Shown piece after piece: positions 54,270-63,062 of a DNA stretch of 64,000 bases. The stretch's first letter is position 1. Each line of letters opens with the position of its first letter. The stretch is from CALLVY01 sp937899855 (GTDB lineage Bacteria > Bacteroidota > Bacteroidia > Chitinophagales > Saprospiraceae): the NCBI GenBank assembly GCA_039820405.1, contig JBCBQC010000002.1:124001-188000 (forward strand), read 5' to 3'. A program made the position numbers and the translations under genes. Under the pieces are notes generated by a model, which was not told where the DNA came from, made no database searches, and saw only the letters and a program-made list of their open reading frames with translations.

Positions 54270-54893
54270 TCAATCGCGCAATTCGTCCAATCCATCCACC
54301 TTGATGCGGCCCTCCAGGGCCTTGATCTGCCACCGGGTAAAGTCTTCATTCGCCTCAAAACCATAACCGTACAATACCTCGCCCGGCTTGGTAATCTTGA
54401 CAAAGCGATCAGAAAATACGATATGTTTCTGATCATCCCAAACCAATTCCTCGGTTTCGAGCCGCTCCCCATTGACACTCTGCCAGACGACGCTATCGCG
54501 AACGGTCACTTCGTTTTTTCCCTCGTAGCGAATCGCGTACTTCGCCGTCAATTTACTCTGCGTTTCCTGATAGGCATCAAAAAAATCGACGTCCACACCT
54601 TCGGGAAATTCCTGAAAGGGTTCCTTCAAGTTGACGTGCCGCAGCATCAGCGGCCCCGAAATCCGTACCCGGACCACCGCCGAATCGCTGTACAACATCT
54701 GGACCTCGCGGGCCGACTCAATCGCCAAGCGGTCGCGGTCCACAATCTCCTGCACCGCCGCCAGGTCGTTTTCACAAGCCGTCAGTAGCAGGAGCAGGGC
54801 ACTCATCCAGAGTCCCCAATCCAGTAAGACCAGACCTCGGGAGCGAGGGGAAGCGGGAACGGACTTTTTTGCGGAATCTTGGTAACTATCCAT
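54270..54893 (-). CDS. lptC: LPS export periplasmic protein LptC
   Basis: A 207-aa component of the Lpt bridge that moves lipopolysaccharide from the LptB2FG transporter to LptA. A basic start is followed by a membrane or lipoprotein segment (about 24-40: LLDWGLWMSALLLLLTAC, lipobox LTAC with Cys40). A beta-jellyroll-like LptC domain follows (RLAIESAREVQMLYSDSAVVRVRISGPLMLR, VDFFDAYQETQSKLTAKYAIRY, VWDDQKHIVFSDRFVKITKPGEVLYGYGFEAN). The lipobox, instead of a plain membrane anchor, is common in Bacteroidota LptC. The start is ATG 54893; an earlier codon at 54917 is possible. It opens the four-gene envelope operon. Confidence 0.9.
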   Translation of the reverse strand: MDSYQDSAKKSVPASPRSRGLVLLDWGLWMSALLLLLTACENDLAAVQEIVDRDRLAIESAREVQMLYSDSAVVRVRISGPLMLRHVNLKEPFQEFPEGVDVDFFDAYQETQSKLTAKYAIRYEGKNEVTVRDSVVWQSVNGERLETEELVWDDQKHIVFSDRFVKITKPGEVLYGYGFEANEDFTRWQIKALEGRIKVDGLDELRD

Positions 54894-54947
54894 TTTTATA
54901 CGTCGGTGCCGGGCCAAAGATACGCCACCCGAGCCAGAAGCGCAGCT

Positions 54948-57056
54948 TTATCGGATAATATTAATGCTGCCTTCGAAGAGCAGTACGACCCGATCGATAA
55001 AGGAAACCTTGGCGTAAAAGGTATACACATCCGGCCCCACAAATTGCTCTTTGAATCGGCCGTCCCAACCGCGCTGTTCGTCGCCGAGGGCGAGGTCACG
55101 CCCCTCAAAAACCAGGGCGCCCCAACGGTTGAAAACCCGCAAAAGGTCAATCTTATCGGCGGCCGGACCGCCGTAGAGCGTAAAGAAGTCATTGACGCCG
55201 TCCCCATTGGGAGAGATGGCATTGGGAATGTAGATGGGCCGATCCTCGCGCACGATAACGGTGACCTCGTCGTCCGCCGTACAGCCCGCCGCATTGAACA
55301 CCTCCACGGAGTAGGTAGTCGTACCCGGAGCCGTTGCCGTAGGATCGGGACAGTCCGCACAGGTGAGGGAGCCAGCGGGTTCCCAGCGGTAGCCCGTGAC
55401 GAGGCCATCGGGGCCCGCCTCGGCGTTGAGGTCGGTATCAAAGCCCAGGGTGACGGTGACATCGGGGCCGGCATCTACAAAGAGTTCGGGGGGATCATTG
55501 AGATCGACCAGTAGGGTATCGCGACAGCCCTTGATGTCCTGGACGGCCAGTTGGAAGTTTCCTTCCTGGAGTCCGTTGAAGATGGGGGAGGGTTGGAAAA
55601 TGCTCCCGTCAATGCTGTACTGATAGAAGGGATCTCCGCCAGTTCCTCCCACCTCGATCAGTCCCGAAGCGGTATTGGCACAAATGGGATCGCGGGCTTG
55701 TTCGAGCCGAATGCCGATGTCCGAAGCCAACCGGCAGCATTCCTCAATTTCCAGTTCGATAATTTCGGTGACAATACAGCCCGATTCGGACTCCACCGTG
55801 AGGGAGACGAATTTGGTACCAAAGCTGTTGTAGACGATCGACCCCGGATTGGGATCGGTCGAAACGGCGGGAGTCGCCCCCTCGCCAAAACTCCAGAAAT
55901 ACCGCGAGATCTCTCCCGTTGCAAAGCTCGACTCGTTGATGACGCTGACGGGTTCGTCGCATTCCACCCCAAAGGGCGGATCAAAGCGGAACGCCGCCTC
56001 GGGGCCGAGGAAGGTCCCGGTGCCTCCAAAGGAGATGGTAAAACCGTTATTACTCGGCGAAAAGTTGTTGATGACCAGTGCGTAGCTGCGGCCCGCCTGC
56101 ATATCGATGGCCTGGGCGAAGTTGTTGTTGCCCGGTTGGCAACCGCAGACCTCTCCGGTATCCTGGTCGCCCAGGCTCAGGCCGGTGGCTCCGGTACAGG
56201 GTTCCCACTCGTCGAGGGGCGCTCCGGTGTTTTCCCCCGAAGCCATACAGCGCAATTCGGTACGGCCACTACAATTGTCGATGCCATTGGTCAATTCGTA
56301 AACCACAAAATCGAGGTCATCCTGGGGATTGCTAGGTACCAGGGTAAAGCTGAGGCTACCGGGGTCCTTGCAGGTCCATTTGTACCAGGTCGAGCCCGAT
56401 TCGAGGGTGGTTCCGCCACAATCGCGCAAGCAGCTAGCGCCCTGGATTTCGGTGGGGTCATCGCCACCACCAATCAGGAATTCGACGGCAAAGGAGGATT
56501 TATCGCAAAGGAGTACGGCCGTGGGGCAATCGCCCGAGGGTTCGGGGACCTCATTGTAGGAATTGACGCAGAGTTGGTAGGTACCTACGTTTTCCAAGCG
56601 GGCGCTAACGCGGAGGTAGTAAATGCCCCCCGGAATGAGGTCAAAAGCGTACATTTCGACCACATCGCTTCCAAAACCATCCGAAATACACTCTTCCTCC
56701 AGCAGGCCACTCTGGCAATTGCCGCTGTACAGTGCCATTTCAGGGTTGGCGATGGTGCCGCCGGGGCTGAGTGAGGTATTGCCGATCACGCGGAGGTTGG
56801 CGGCGTTGCCCTGGGCGATGAAATAGTACCACACGTCGAGGATCTCGTCCTGCTGCCCCGGAAAACAGGAGGGGCGGGGTTCGGCGGAACCGGTGGCGTT
56901 GACATTACTCAGGGTATTCGGCTCTGAGCACCAGTCGATCACATCGGGCAGGAGGATGGCTCCAAAGCAGTCGTCGTTGACGGGCTGGGCCAGTGCCGGC
57001 CAGCTGAGGCTGAGGAGGGTACCGAGGAAAACGGTGCGTAGTATCAATCGAGTCAT
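54948..57056 (-). CDS. Type IX secreted protein with gliding-motility C-terminal domain
   Basis: A 702-aa extracellular protein. The signal peptide is MTRLILRTVFLGTLLSLSWP ... ALAQ. Several beta-sandwich modules follow: an N-terminal Cys-rich part resembling appended sugar-binding domains (SWYKWTCKDPGSLSFTLVP), then a PKD domain (FWSFGEGATPAVSTDPNPG ... TKFVSLTVESESGC), a SprB-like repeat (YQYSIDGSIFQPSPIFNGLQEGNF), and a further Ig-like part. The CHU_C/TIGR04131-type gliding-motility C-terminal domain (about 610-702) reads IYIPNAISPNGDGVNDFF ... VFNRWGALVFE ... GWDGRFKEQFVGPDVYTFY. That domain is the type B signal for type IX secretion. The start is 57056, given the -7 box at 57098-57105; 57080 is possible. 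Confidence 0.9.
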   Translation of the reverse strand: MTRLILRTVFLGTLLSLSWPALAQPVNDDCFGAILLPDVIDWCSEPNTLSNVNATGSAEPRPSCFPGQQDEILDVWYYFIAQGNAANLRVIGNTSLSPGGTIANPEMALYSGNCQSGLLEEECISDGFGSDVVEMYAFDLIPGGIYYLRVSARLENVGTYQLCVNSYNEVPEPSGDCPTAVLLCDKSSFAVEFLIGGGDDPTEIQGASCLRDCGGTTLESGSTWYKWTCKDPGSLSFTLVPSNPQDDLDFVVYELTNGIDNCSGRTELRCMASGENTGAPLDEWEPCTGATGLSLGDQDTGEVCGCQPGNNNFAQAIDMQAGRSYALVINNFSPSNNGFTISFGGTGTFLGPEAAFRFDPPFGVECDEPVSVINESSFATGEISRYFWSFGEGATPAVSTDPNPGSIVYNSFGTKFVSLTVESESGCIVTEIIELEIEECCRLASDIGIRLEQARDPICANTASGLIEVGGTGGDPFYQYSIDGSIFQPSPIFNGLQEGNFQLAVQDIKGCRDTLLVDLNDPPELFVDAGPDVTVTLGFDTDLNAEAGPDGLVTGYRWEPAGSLTCADCPDPTATAPGTTTYSVEVFNAAGCTADDEVTVIVREDRPIYIPNAISPNGDGVNDFFTLYGGPAADKIDLLRVFNRWGALVFEGRDLALGDEQRGWDGRFKEQFVGPDVYTFYAKVSFIDRVVLLFEGSINIIR

Positions 57057-57097
57057 TAAAAGGTGGTGTTTACGTAGCATAACGAAAAACAAATGCC

Positions 57098-57168
57098 CAA
57101 AAGTACGAAAGGCACGGGGGAATGTGGGACTGGTGTTCTAGGGATTTAACTCAAAAATACTACTTTTG
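57098..57168. promoter_or_regulatory. Divergent -7 boxes for the type IX cargo gene and pssA
   Basis: TACTTTTG occurs on the reverse strand at 57098-57105, 42 bp before the cargo gene ATG, and on the forward strand at 57161-57168, 27 bp before pssA. Both match TAnnTTTG exactly. Neither has a good TTTG -33 box, so these are moderate predictions. Confidence 0.5.
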
Positions 57169-57194
57169 TTGAGCTAACTATTCGGCAGTACCAG

Positions 57195-57953
57195 ATGAAG
57201 AAATACCTCCCAAACGCCATCACCCTGCTCAATCTCTTTTGTGGTTGTGCCGCCTTGGTCTGTGTACTGTACGGCTATTTTATAAACGCCTTTTGGTTCC
57301 TTTTTATCGGGGGTTGGGCCGATTATTTAGATGGAATGGTCGCCCGCTGGCTAAAAGTCAACTCAACGCTGGGCAAAGAGTTGGATTCGATTGCCGATAT
57401 GGTTTCCTTCGGGGTAGTCCCCGGGGCCATTCTGTACATGTTGCTCAGTGCTGGCCTGCGCTACTCCGAGCAGTTGGCGCAGGGGGGAGCGGTCCAACTG
57501 CTCCAACCCACCCTCAGCCCCGACCTGTCCTACGCCGCCCTGCCGGCTTTTCTACTCTCGGTCTTTGCCGGCCTGCGGCTGGCGCGCTTCAACCTCGACA
57601 CCCGACAGACCGAAGATTTTATCGGTCTGGCTACCCCCTCCACCACCCTATTTGTGGTCGGCTTGATGCTGATTTTCCACTTCAATTCTTACGGGCTGCG
57701 GCCGGTGGTAGTTTCCCCTTATTTCCTTTTTCCCGTCATCGTGATCTTTTCCTACCTCATGGTCTCCGAATTGCGGATGTTTAGCTTTAAGTTTAAAGGA
57801 TTTAGATGGGAAGGCAATGAAATTCGCTTTATCTTTGCCGCCATTGCCATCCTCCTGCTCCTCTTCTTGCGCGAGGCGGCCTTCGCCACCATCGTACTGG
57901 TGTACATCATAATGGCGATTGGACAGGGCATTTTTCAGAAAATAAAAATCTAA
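57195..57953 (+). CDS. pssA: CDP-diacylglycerol--serine O-phosphatidyltransferase
   Basis: Makes phosphatidylserine from CDP-diacylglycerol and serine in the inner membrane, the precursor of phosphatidylethanolamine. The 252-aa integral membrane protein has the CDP-alcohol phosphotransferase motif DG-x2-AR-x8-G-x3-D-x3-D complete, at residues D46, G47, A50, R51, G60, D64 and D68. About seven hydrophobic segments surround it. It is of the Bacillus-type subclass II. It is followed after 8 bp by purS and then rsmI, so the three are probably co-transcribed. The phosphatidylserine decarboxylase gene is not in the window. Confidence 0.94.
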   Translation: MKKYLPNAITLLNLFCGCAALVCVLYGYFINAFWFLFIGGWADYLDGMVARWLKVNSTLGKELDSIADMVSFGVVPGAILYMLLSAGLRYSEQLAQGGAVQLLQPTLSPDLSYAALPAFLLSVFAGLRLARFNLDTRQTEDFIGLATPSTTLFVVGLMLIFHFNSYGLRPVVVSPYFLFPVIVIFSYLMVSELRMFSFKFKGFRWEGNEIRFIFAAIAILLLLFLREAAFATIVLVYIIMAIGQGIFQKIKI

Positions 57954-57961
57954 GTAGGCCG

Positions 57962-58216
57962 ATGAAGTTTATCGCAGAAATCGACGTCATGCCCCTCAAA
58001 GAACTTTTGGATCCCCAGGGGAAAACCGTCGTGAAGAACATGAAAAATATCGACATCACCGGAGTAAGTGACGTTCGAATCGGCAAACACATCAGCATGA
58101 GCTTCGAGGCAGAATCGGAAGCGGTGGCCAACGAAAAGGTAGATACCGCCTGCAAAAAGCTGCTGTCGAACGTGATCATGGAGAGCTACACCTACACCCT
58201 GAAGTCCGCCGACTAA
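57962..58216 (+). CDS. purS: PurS, phosphoribosylformylglycinamidine synthase subunit
   Basis: An 84-aa subunit of FGAM synthase, which with PurL and PurQ converts FGAR to FGAM in purine synthesis. PurS forms the bridge between the glutaminase and synthase subunits. The sequence has the family core FIAEIDVMPLKELLDPQGKTV, then ITGVSDVRIGKHISMSF and KLLSNVIMESYTYTL. It lies between pssA and rsmI with gaps of 8 and 4 bp. purL and purQ are elsewhere. A split PurS implies a non-fused, small-type PurL. Confidence 0.92.
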   Translation: MKFIAEIDVMPLKELLDPQGKTVVKNMKNIDITGVSDVRIGKHISMSFEAESEAVANEKVDTACKKLLSNVIMESYTYTLKSAD

Positions 58217-58220
58217 GGCC

Positions 58221-58892
58221 ATGCTGTACCTGGTGCCCACCCCCATCGGTAACCTGGAAGACATCAGCCTCCGGGCCCTGCGCATCCTCGGCGAAGTCGA
58301 CCTGATCCTGGCCGAAGATACGCGGACCTCCCGCAAGCTGCTCCAGCACTACGACATTGCCACCCCCCTGCGCGCCTACCACGCCCACAACGAGCACGGC
58401 CTCACCCCCAGCCTCATCGACGGCCTCCAAAACGGACAGCGCTTCGCCCTCATCTCCGACGCGGGCACGCCCGCCATCTCCGATCCCGGTTTTCTCCTCG
58501 TACGGGCCTGCCAACGTGCGGGCGTCCGGGTGGAATGCCTACCCGGTGCCACCGCCCTCATCCCCGCCCTGGTGAGCTCGGGCCTACCGGCTGATAAGTT
58601 TTACTTCGAGGGTTTTTTACCCCACAAAAAGGGACGTCGGACACGTTTGGAATACCTCGCTACCCTTCCCTCTACCTTCCTACTCTACGAATCCCCCTTT
58701 CGCCTCGTCAAATGCCTCCAACAACTGATCGAGCACTGTGGCGCCGATCGGCCCGCCTGCGTCTGTCGGGAGCTGACGAAGCTGCACGAGGAAGTCCGGA
58801 GCACCACCCTGGGCGAGCTGGCCGACTATTACGGTGGCGATAAAAAGGTAAAGGGAGAAATTGTGGTGGTGGTGGGAGGCAAACGGGACTGA
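58221..58892 (+). CDS. rsmI: 16S rRNA (cytidine1402-2'-O)-methyltransferase
   Basis: Methylates the ribose of C1402 in the decoding centre of 16S rRNA. The 223-aa protein has the tetrapyrrole-methylase-like fold: LYLVPTPIGNLEDISLRAL, DLILAEDTRTSRKLL, FALISDAGTPAISDPGF, and a C-terminal VCRELTKLHEEV. It is shorter than E. coli RsmI (286 aa) but close to the length in other Bacteroidota. It starts 4 bp after purS. A hairpin lies between it and the convergent lpdA. Confidence 0.93.
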   Translation: MLYLVPTPIGNLEDISLRALRILGEVDLILAEDTRTSRKLLQHYDIATPLRAYHAHNEHGLTPSLIDGLQNGQRFALISDAGTPAISDPGFLLVRACQRAGVRVECLPGATALIPALVSSGLPADKFYFEGFLPHKKGRRTRLEYLATLPSTFLLYESPFRLVKCLQQLIEHCGADRPACVCRELTKLHEEVRSTTLGELADYYGGDKKVKGEIVVVVGGKRD

Positions 58893-58895
58893 TCC

Positions 58896-58928
58896 CCCCG
58901 ATCCCGACCGCAAAAGTCGGAATCGGGG
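58896..58928. terminator. Hairpin between convergent rsmI and lpdA
   Basis: CCCCGAT-C-CCGAC (58896-58908) pairs with GTCGG-A-ATCGGGG (58916-58928), a 12-bp stem with one C/A mismatch. The first arm overlaps the last base of the rsmI frame region by position only. There is no T run on either strand. Confidence 0.55.
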
Positions 58929-58942
58929 AGTAGCCCGGGCGC

Positions 58943-60346
58943 TTAGATGTGGATGGCGCGGTCTTCGGTAGCGGCGAGGGCAGCTTCCTTGACGGCTTCG
59001 GTATAGGTGGGGTGAGCGTGACTCATCCGTGCCGCGTCCTCGGCGGAGGCGCGGAATTCCATCAGCGTAACGGCTTCGGCGATGATATCGGCCACGCGGG
59101 GTCCCACCATGTGGACCCCCAAAATTTCGTCGGTTTCGCCGTGGGCCAGTACTTTTACCATCCCTTCGATGTCCATACTCGCCCGGGCTCGGCCCAGTGC
59201 TCGGAAGGGGAATTTACCCGATTTGTAGGGCACGCCCGCCTCCTTGAGTTGGTCCTCGGTTTGGCCGACGCCCGCCACTTCCGGCCAGGTGTAGACGACG
59301 CCGGGGATGAGGTTGTAGTCGATGTGGGGATGCTGACCCGCCAGGACTTCCGCCACGAAGGTACCTTCTTCTTCCGCCTTGTGCGCCAGCATGGCTCCTT
59401 TGATCACATCGCCGATGGCGTAGATGCCGGGGACATTGGTTTGGAGTTGGGCATCGACTTCGATACGGCCCTTTTCATCGGTTTGGATACCCACCTTATC
59501 CAGGCCCAGATTGTCGGTGTAGGCCCGCCGACCGATGGCCACCAGGCAGTAATCGGCTTTGAGGGAGAAGGTATCTTCCGAGTCGCGCTTTTGGACGTCG
59601 ACGGTAACGCTGGTTTTGGTGGCTTTGACGCCCGTGACCTTGTGTTTGAGGTGGAATTTTACCCCCACTTTCTTAAGCGAGCGCTGGAGCTCTTTGCTAC
59701 AGTCCCGATCCATCCCCGCAATGATTCGATCCATAAATTCGACCACTTCCACTTCGGTGCCCAGCCGGGCGTAGACCGAGCCCAATTCCAGACCGATCAC
59801 GCCCCCACCGATGATGACCATCCGCTTGGGTACCTTTTGGATGTTGAGTGCTTCGGTAGAGGTGATGACGCGATTTTTGTCGTAGTTGAAGGCGGCGGGA
59901 ACGATGGGCTTTGATCCCGTAGCGATAATCGTCTTATCGGTTTCGAGTTGCTCGCTGCTGCCGTCGTCTTTGGTAATCTGGATGGTGTGGGCATCCACGA
60001 AGGAGCCGTGACCGTGGTAGACGTCGATTTTATTTTTTTTCATCAAAAAATCTACGCCCTTGCAGGTTTGCTCCACTACTTCGTCCTTGCGCTTGATCAT
60101 CTGCGGCATATTCACCTTCACGGACTTGACGTCGATGCCGTGTTCCGCAAACTTACCCACCGCATTGTGGTAGTGCTCGGAGGAGTCGAGCAAGGCTTTG
60201 GAGGGGATACAGCCCACGTTGAGGCAGGTACCTCCCAGGGTACTGTACCGCTCGATGATGGCGGTTTTGAGGCCCAACTGGGCCGCGCGGATGGCGGCGA
60301 CGTAGCCTCCCGGGCCGGAACCGATAACGGTCAGATCATATTTCAT
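58943..60346 (-). CDS. lpdA: Dihydrolipoyl dehydrogenase (E3)
   Basis: FAD- and NAD-dependent reoxidation of dihydrolipoamide in pyruvate, 2-oxoglutarate and branched-chain keto acid dehydrogenases and glycine cleavage. The 467-aa protein has the FAD-binding GSGPGGYVAAIRAAQ, redox-active Cys41 and Cys46 in GGTCLNVGCIPSKALL, the NAD-binding GGGVIGLELGSVYARLG, the FAD motif ATNVPGIYAIGD-type (NVPGIYAIGDVIKG), and the C-terminal HAHPTYTEAVKEA with the catalytic His-Glu pair. It is a single gene, with no E1 or E2 adjacent, so it probably serves several complexes. Confidence 0.96.
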   Translation of the reverse strand: MKYDLTVIGSGPGGYVAAIRAAQLGLKTAIIERYSTLGGTCLNVGCIPSKALLDSSEHYHNAVGKFAEHGIDVKSVKVNMPQMIKRKDEVVEQTCKGVDFLMKKNKIDVYHGHGSFVDAHTIQITKDDGSSEQLETDKTIIATGSKPIVPAAFNYDKNRVITSTEALNIQKVPKRMVIIGGGVIGLELGSVYARLGTEVEVVEFMDRIIAGMDRDCSKELQRSLKKVGVKFHLKHKVTGVKATKTSVTVDVQKRDSEDTFSLKADYCLVAIGRRAYTDNLGLDKVGIQTDEKGRIEVDAQLQTNVPGIYAIGDVIKGAMLAHKAEEEGTFVAEVLAGQHPHIDYNLIPGVVYTWPEVAGVGQTEDQLKEAGVPYKSGKFPFRALGRARASMDIEGMVKVLAHGETDEILGVHMVGPRVADIIAEAVTLMEFRASAEDAARMSHAHPTYTEAVKEAALAATEDRAIHI

Positions 60347-60417
60347 GTTGATTGGTATTTTACTTGGTTTGCAAAGGTATTGGCCTTCGCTTTTTTTTGC
60401 AATAAAAGACCGAAGAA

Positions 60418-61830
60418 TTAACTGTCTTTTTTGCGATCGGGGACATTGCCACTGCCGGGTTTTTGATCGTCGCGCTTGCCCCGTCCACGCCGGCGATTGG
60501 GTCGCCGGCGCGACCGCTCGTTTTTATTTTTATCGCCCGCCTCCGCATTGGCTTTGGGATCGGTCTTATCCGGGCCCTTGCCCTTGTTGGTTTTGGACGT
60601 ATTGCGCGATCTATTTCCATCTTTACTACCCGACTTTTTAGCTCCCGACTGCGTAGATCGGGCATTGCCTCCCCCGGCTTCACTCTTGTTCTTATTGCGC
60701 TTCCGCCGCCGTTTGCGTTTGCGGCGTTCCTCCGGTGGCAGCTCGATAAAACCCGTCAGGTCTTCATCAAAGTCAATTTCCTTGGCCTCTTCTGCTCCCC
60801 CTACTTCGTATTCCAGCAGATCGGTGGGAAATTCGCCACGCTCGTTGAGGGCTTTGATGTCTTTGACCCTTTCGATGGGTAGGGCGTACAATTTGCCACT
60901 CCCCCCCGGGCGCCCTTCCACGGAACGGTACATGTAGTACAACAAACCTTTGAAGATATCGGTTTTGATCAGGCTGGCCACCCCGACTTCCGTTTTGAGG
61001 GCGTCGACGTGTTTGGGGAAGTGAGCAAGGGCGTCGATGTAGGTATCGAGCTCGTAATTCAGACAGCATTTGAGGCGGCCGCACTGCCCCGAGAGCTTGG
61101 CTTGGTTGATGGCGAGGTTTTGGTAGCGAGCCGCTCCAGTCGATACCGACTTAAACTCCGACAACCAGGTGGAGCAGCACAATTCACGTCCGCAGGAGCC
61201 GATGCCACCGATACGAGCCGACTCTTGGCGGGCTCCAATTTGACGCATTTCAATCTTGACGCGGAACTCCTTGGCGTAGTGCCGGATCAGCTCGCGAAAA
61301 TCGACGCGACCGTCGGCGGTGTAGTAAAAAGTAGCCTTGCGACGGTCGGCTTGGTATTCCACGTCGCCGAGCTTCATCTCCAGGCTCAGGGTGCGGGCGA
61401 TGACGCGGGCGCGGATCAGGGTATCCCGCTCGTGGGAGCGCGCCTCCTTCATCCGTTCCAGATCGCGTTCGTTGGCCCGGCGTACGACCTTGTTGAGAAC
61501 GGCATCCTCGGGAACTTTCTTCTTGCGCATTTGCAGGCGGACCAGTTCTCCACTGAGGGTGATCTGGCCGATATCGTGTCCGTTGCCCGTCTCGACCACC
61601 ACCATATCGCCCGAGGCGGATTTGGTGTGGGGGGCGTTTTGAAAAAAGTTTTTGCGGGCCCCATTTTTAAAACTGATCTCCACCACGTCGAGTCCGGTGG
61701 GGTCCTGAATATTTTTGGTCGACAGCCAGTCGTAGGTATTGAGTCGGTTACAGCCGCCGGTGCCGCAGTTTCCGTTGCTGCGACAGCCGCCGGGCTTTCC
61801 ATCTTTGGTTGAGCAATTGGTGCATGCCAT
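60418..61830 (-). CDS. ricT: RicT (YaaT), PSP1-domain protein
   Basis: A 470-aa protein of the PSP1/RicT family, which in Bacillus forms an iron-sulfur complex that controls RNase Y-dependent mRNA maturation. The N-terminus is Cys-rich (MACTNCSTKDGKPGGCRSNG). The PSP1 core (about 50-290) has MVVVETGNGHDIGQI, YTADGRVDFRELIRHYAKEF, IGGIGSCGRELCCSTWL and LSGQCGRLKCCLNYE, with conserved Cys pairs that can hold a cluster. The C-terminal 130 residues are a very basic, low-complexity tail (Lys/Arg/Gly/Asn), typical of RNA contact. It follows holB by 48 bp, the same order as in Bacillus subtilis. Confidence 0.9.
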   Translation of the reverse strand: MACTNCSTKDGKPGGCRSNGNCGTGGCNRLNTYDWLSTKNIQDPTGLDVVEISFKNGARKNFFQNAPHTKSASGDMVVVETGNGHDIGQITLSGELVRLQMRKKKVPEDAVLNKVVRRANERDLERMKEARSHERDTLIRARVIARTLSLEMKLGDVEYQADRRKATFYYTADGRVDFRELIRHYAKEFRVKIEMRQIGARQESARIGGIGSCGRELCCSTWLSEFKSVSTGAARYQNLAINQAKLSGQCGRLKCCLNYELDTYIDALAHFPKHVDALKTEVGVASLIKTDIFKGLLYYMYRSVEGRPGGSGKLYALPIERVKDIKALNERGEFPTDLLEYEVGGAEEAKEIDFDEDLTGFIELPPEERRKRKRRRKRNKNKSEAGGGNARSTQSGAKKSGSKDGNRSRNTSKTNKGKGPDKTDPKANAEAGDKNKNERSRRRPNRRRGRGKRDDQKPGSGNVPDRKKDS

Positions 61831-61878
61831 CTTTATTCTATATTCAACGGTTTATCAATACGGCGACGTTTGGACCCC

Positions 61879-63000
61879 TTAGGTACTCGAAACGCGGCCG
61901 ACTTTCAAAATTTTGTGCATCCGAATCGAAGCATCCAGAAAGAGGATTTTCGGATTAGCATTGCGCTCGATGTAGTACGAGCAATCGTCAAAAAGTTTCG
62001 TTATGGTATCTACTTGCTCGAAGTCGAGCACTTTGGTCATGCGCTGCGCGGTGGTCAACTCGTCGGGCAGGAGGCGCACTCGCTCGCTACCTGTCGCTTT
62101 GAGGATCAGGTATTCCCGCAAAAAGTGCAGCGCGTACTGTAGGAAATGTTTTTGGTTTTCCCGCCCGATCTTGGCAAAGCCATCGACCCACTTGACGAGT
62201 TCCTGCCCCTTGCCGGCCCAGCATTTGCGCAGCCAGTCCAGAAAGAGCTGGGCGTAGTCATTCTCAGCGTGATCGACCAGGTGGAGGGCTTCGTTGTAGT
62301 CGCCACCGGCGAGCCGCGCCAGGTGGTGGGCACGGTCGTGGGTGATGCCTTGACGGTCGACGAGGGCGGCGGCGATTTCTTCATCCGTCAGGGCGTTGAC
62401 CTTGACGAGCTGGCAGCGGGAGAGGATGGTATTGAGGATCAATTCCTGATTTTCGGCAACGAGGAGGAAGAGGGTGTTCTCTGGGGGTTCCTCGATCAGT
62501 TTCAGCAGGCGATTGCCCTCCTTACCCAGGTATTCGGGCAGCCAGAGGAGGAGGATTTTGTAGCGTCCTTCAAAGATTTTCAGGCTCAGTTTGCGGATAA
62601 TGCTGAGGCATTCGTCTTTGGTGATGTTGCCCTGTTTATTTTCCGCTCCGATGGCCCGGAGCCATTGATTGATGCCTTGGTAGGGGTTGTGGGTGACGGT
62701 TTGGCGCCAGGTATCGATAAAGTCGAGGCTGGTATTTTTGGAGCCGACGGTGGGATAGGAAAAGTGCAGATCGGGGTGGATCAGCTTGGCGACCTTGCGG
62801 CAGGCGTTGCACTCGCCGCAGGCGTCGTCGGGGCGGGGGTTTTCGCAGAGGGCGCGCTGGGCGTAGGCCAGGGCCAGGGCCAGTTTACCGCTGCCGGGGG
62901 GGCCGAGTAGCAACTGAGCGTGCGGCAGCCTTCCGGCGTTGAGCGAACGCAGCAGTTGTTGTTTTACCGATTTCTGTCCGATGATATTCCTAAAAAGCAT
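61879..63000 (-). CDS. holB: DNA polymerase III subunit delta'
   Basis: A 373-aa clamp-loader AAA+ subunit. The start is ATG 63000 (MLFRNIIGQKSVKQQLL). It has Walker-A-like GPPGSGK at 33-39, with Leu rather than Thr/Ser after the Lys, which suits a subunit without ATPase activity. Zinc cysteines are C52, C61, C64 and C67 in the CENPRPDDACGECNAC stretch. It has the sensor region KIFEGRYKILLLWLPEYLGKEGNRLLKLIEEPPENTLFLLV and the SRC motif ILSRCQLV. ricT follows directly downstream. The gene order holB-ricT is conserved with Bacillus. Confidence 0.93.
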   Translation of the reverse strand: MLFRNIIGQKSVKQQLLRSLNAGRLPHAQLLLGPPGSGKLALALAYAQRALCENPRPDDACGECNACRKVAKLIHPDLHFSYPTVGSKNTSLDFIDTWRQTVTHNPYQGINQWLRAIGAENKQGNITKDECLSIIRKLSLKIFEGRYKILLLWLPEYLGKEGNRLLKLIEEPPENTLFLLVAENQELILNTILSRCQLVKVNALTDEEIAAALVDRQGITHDRAHHLARLAGGDYNEALHLVDHAENDYAQLFLDWLRKCWAGKGQELVKWVDGFAKIGRENQKHFLQYALHFLREYLILKATGSERVRLLPDELTTAQRMTKVLDFEQVDTITKLFDDCSYYIERNANPKILFLDASIRMHKILKVGRVSST

Positions 63001-63062
63001 CGAGGTTGACTTTGTCCTTAGCAAGCCAACAATGACGGGAGTTTCCTTTTACACCAATGGAT

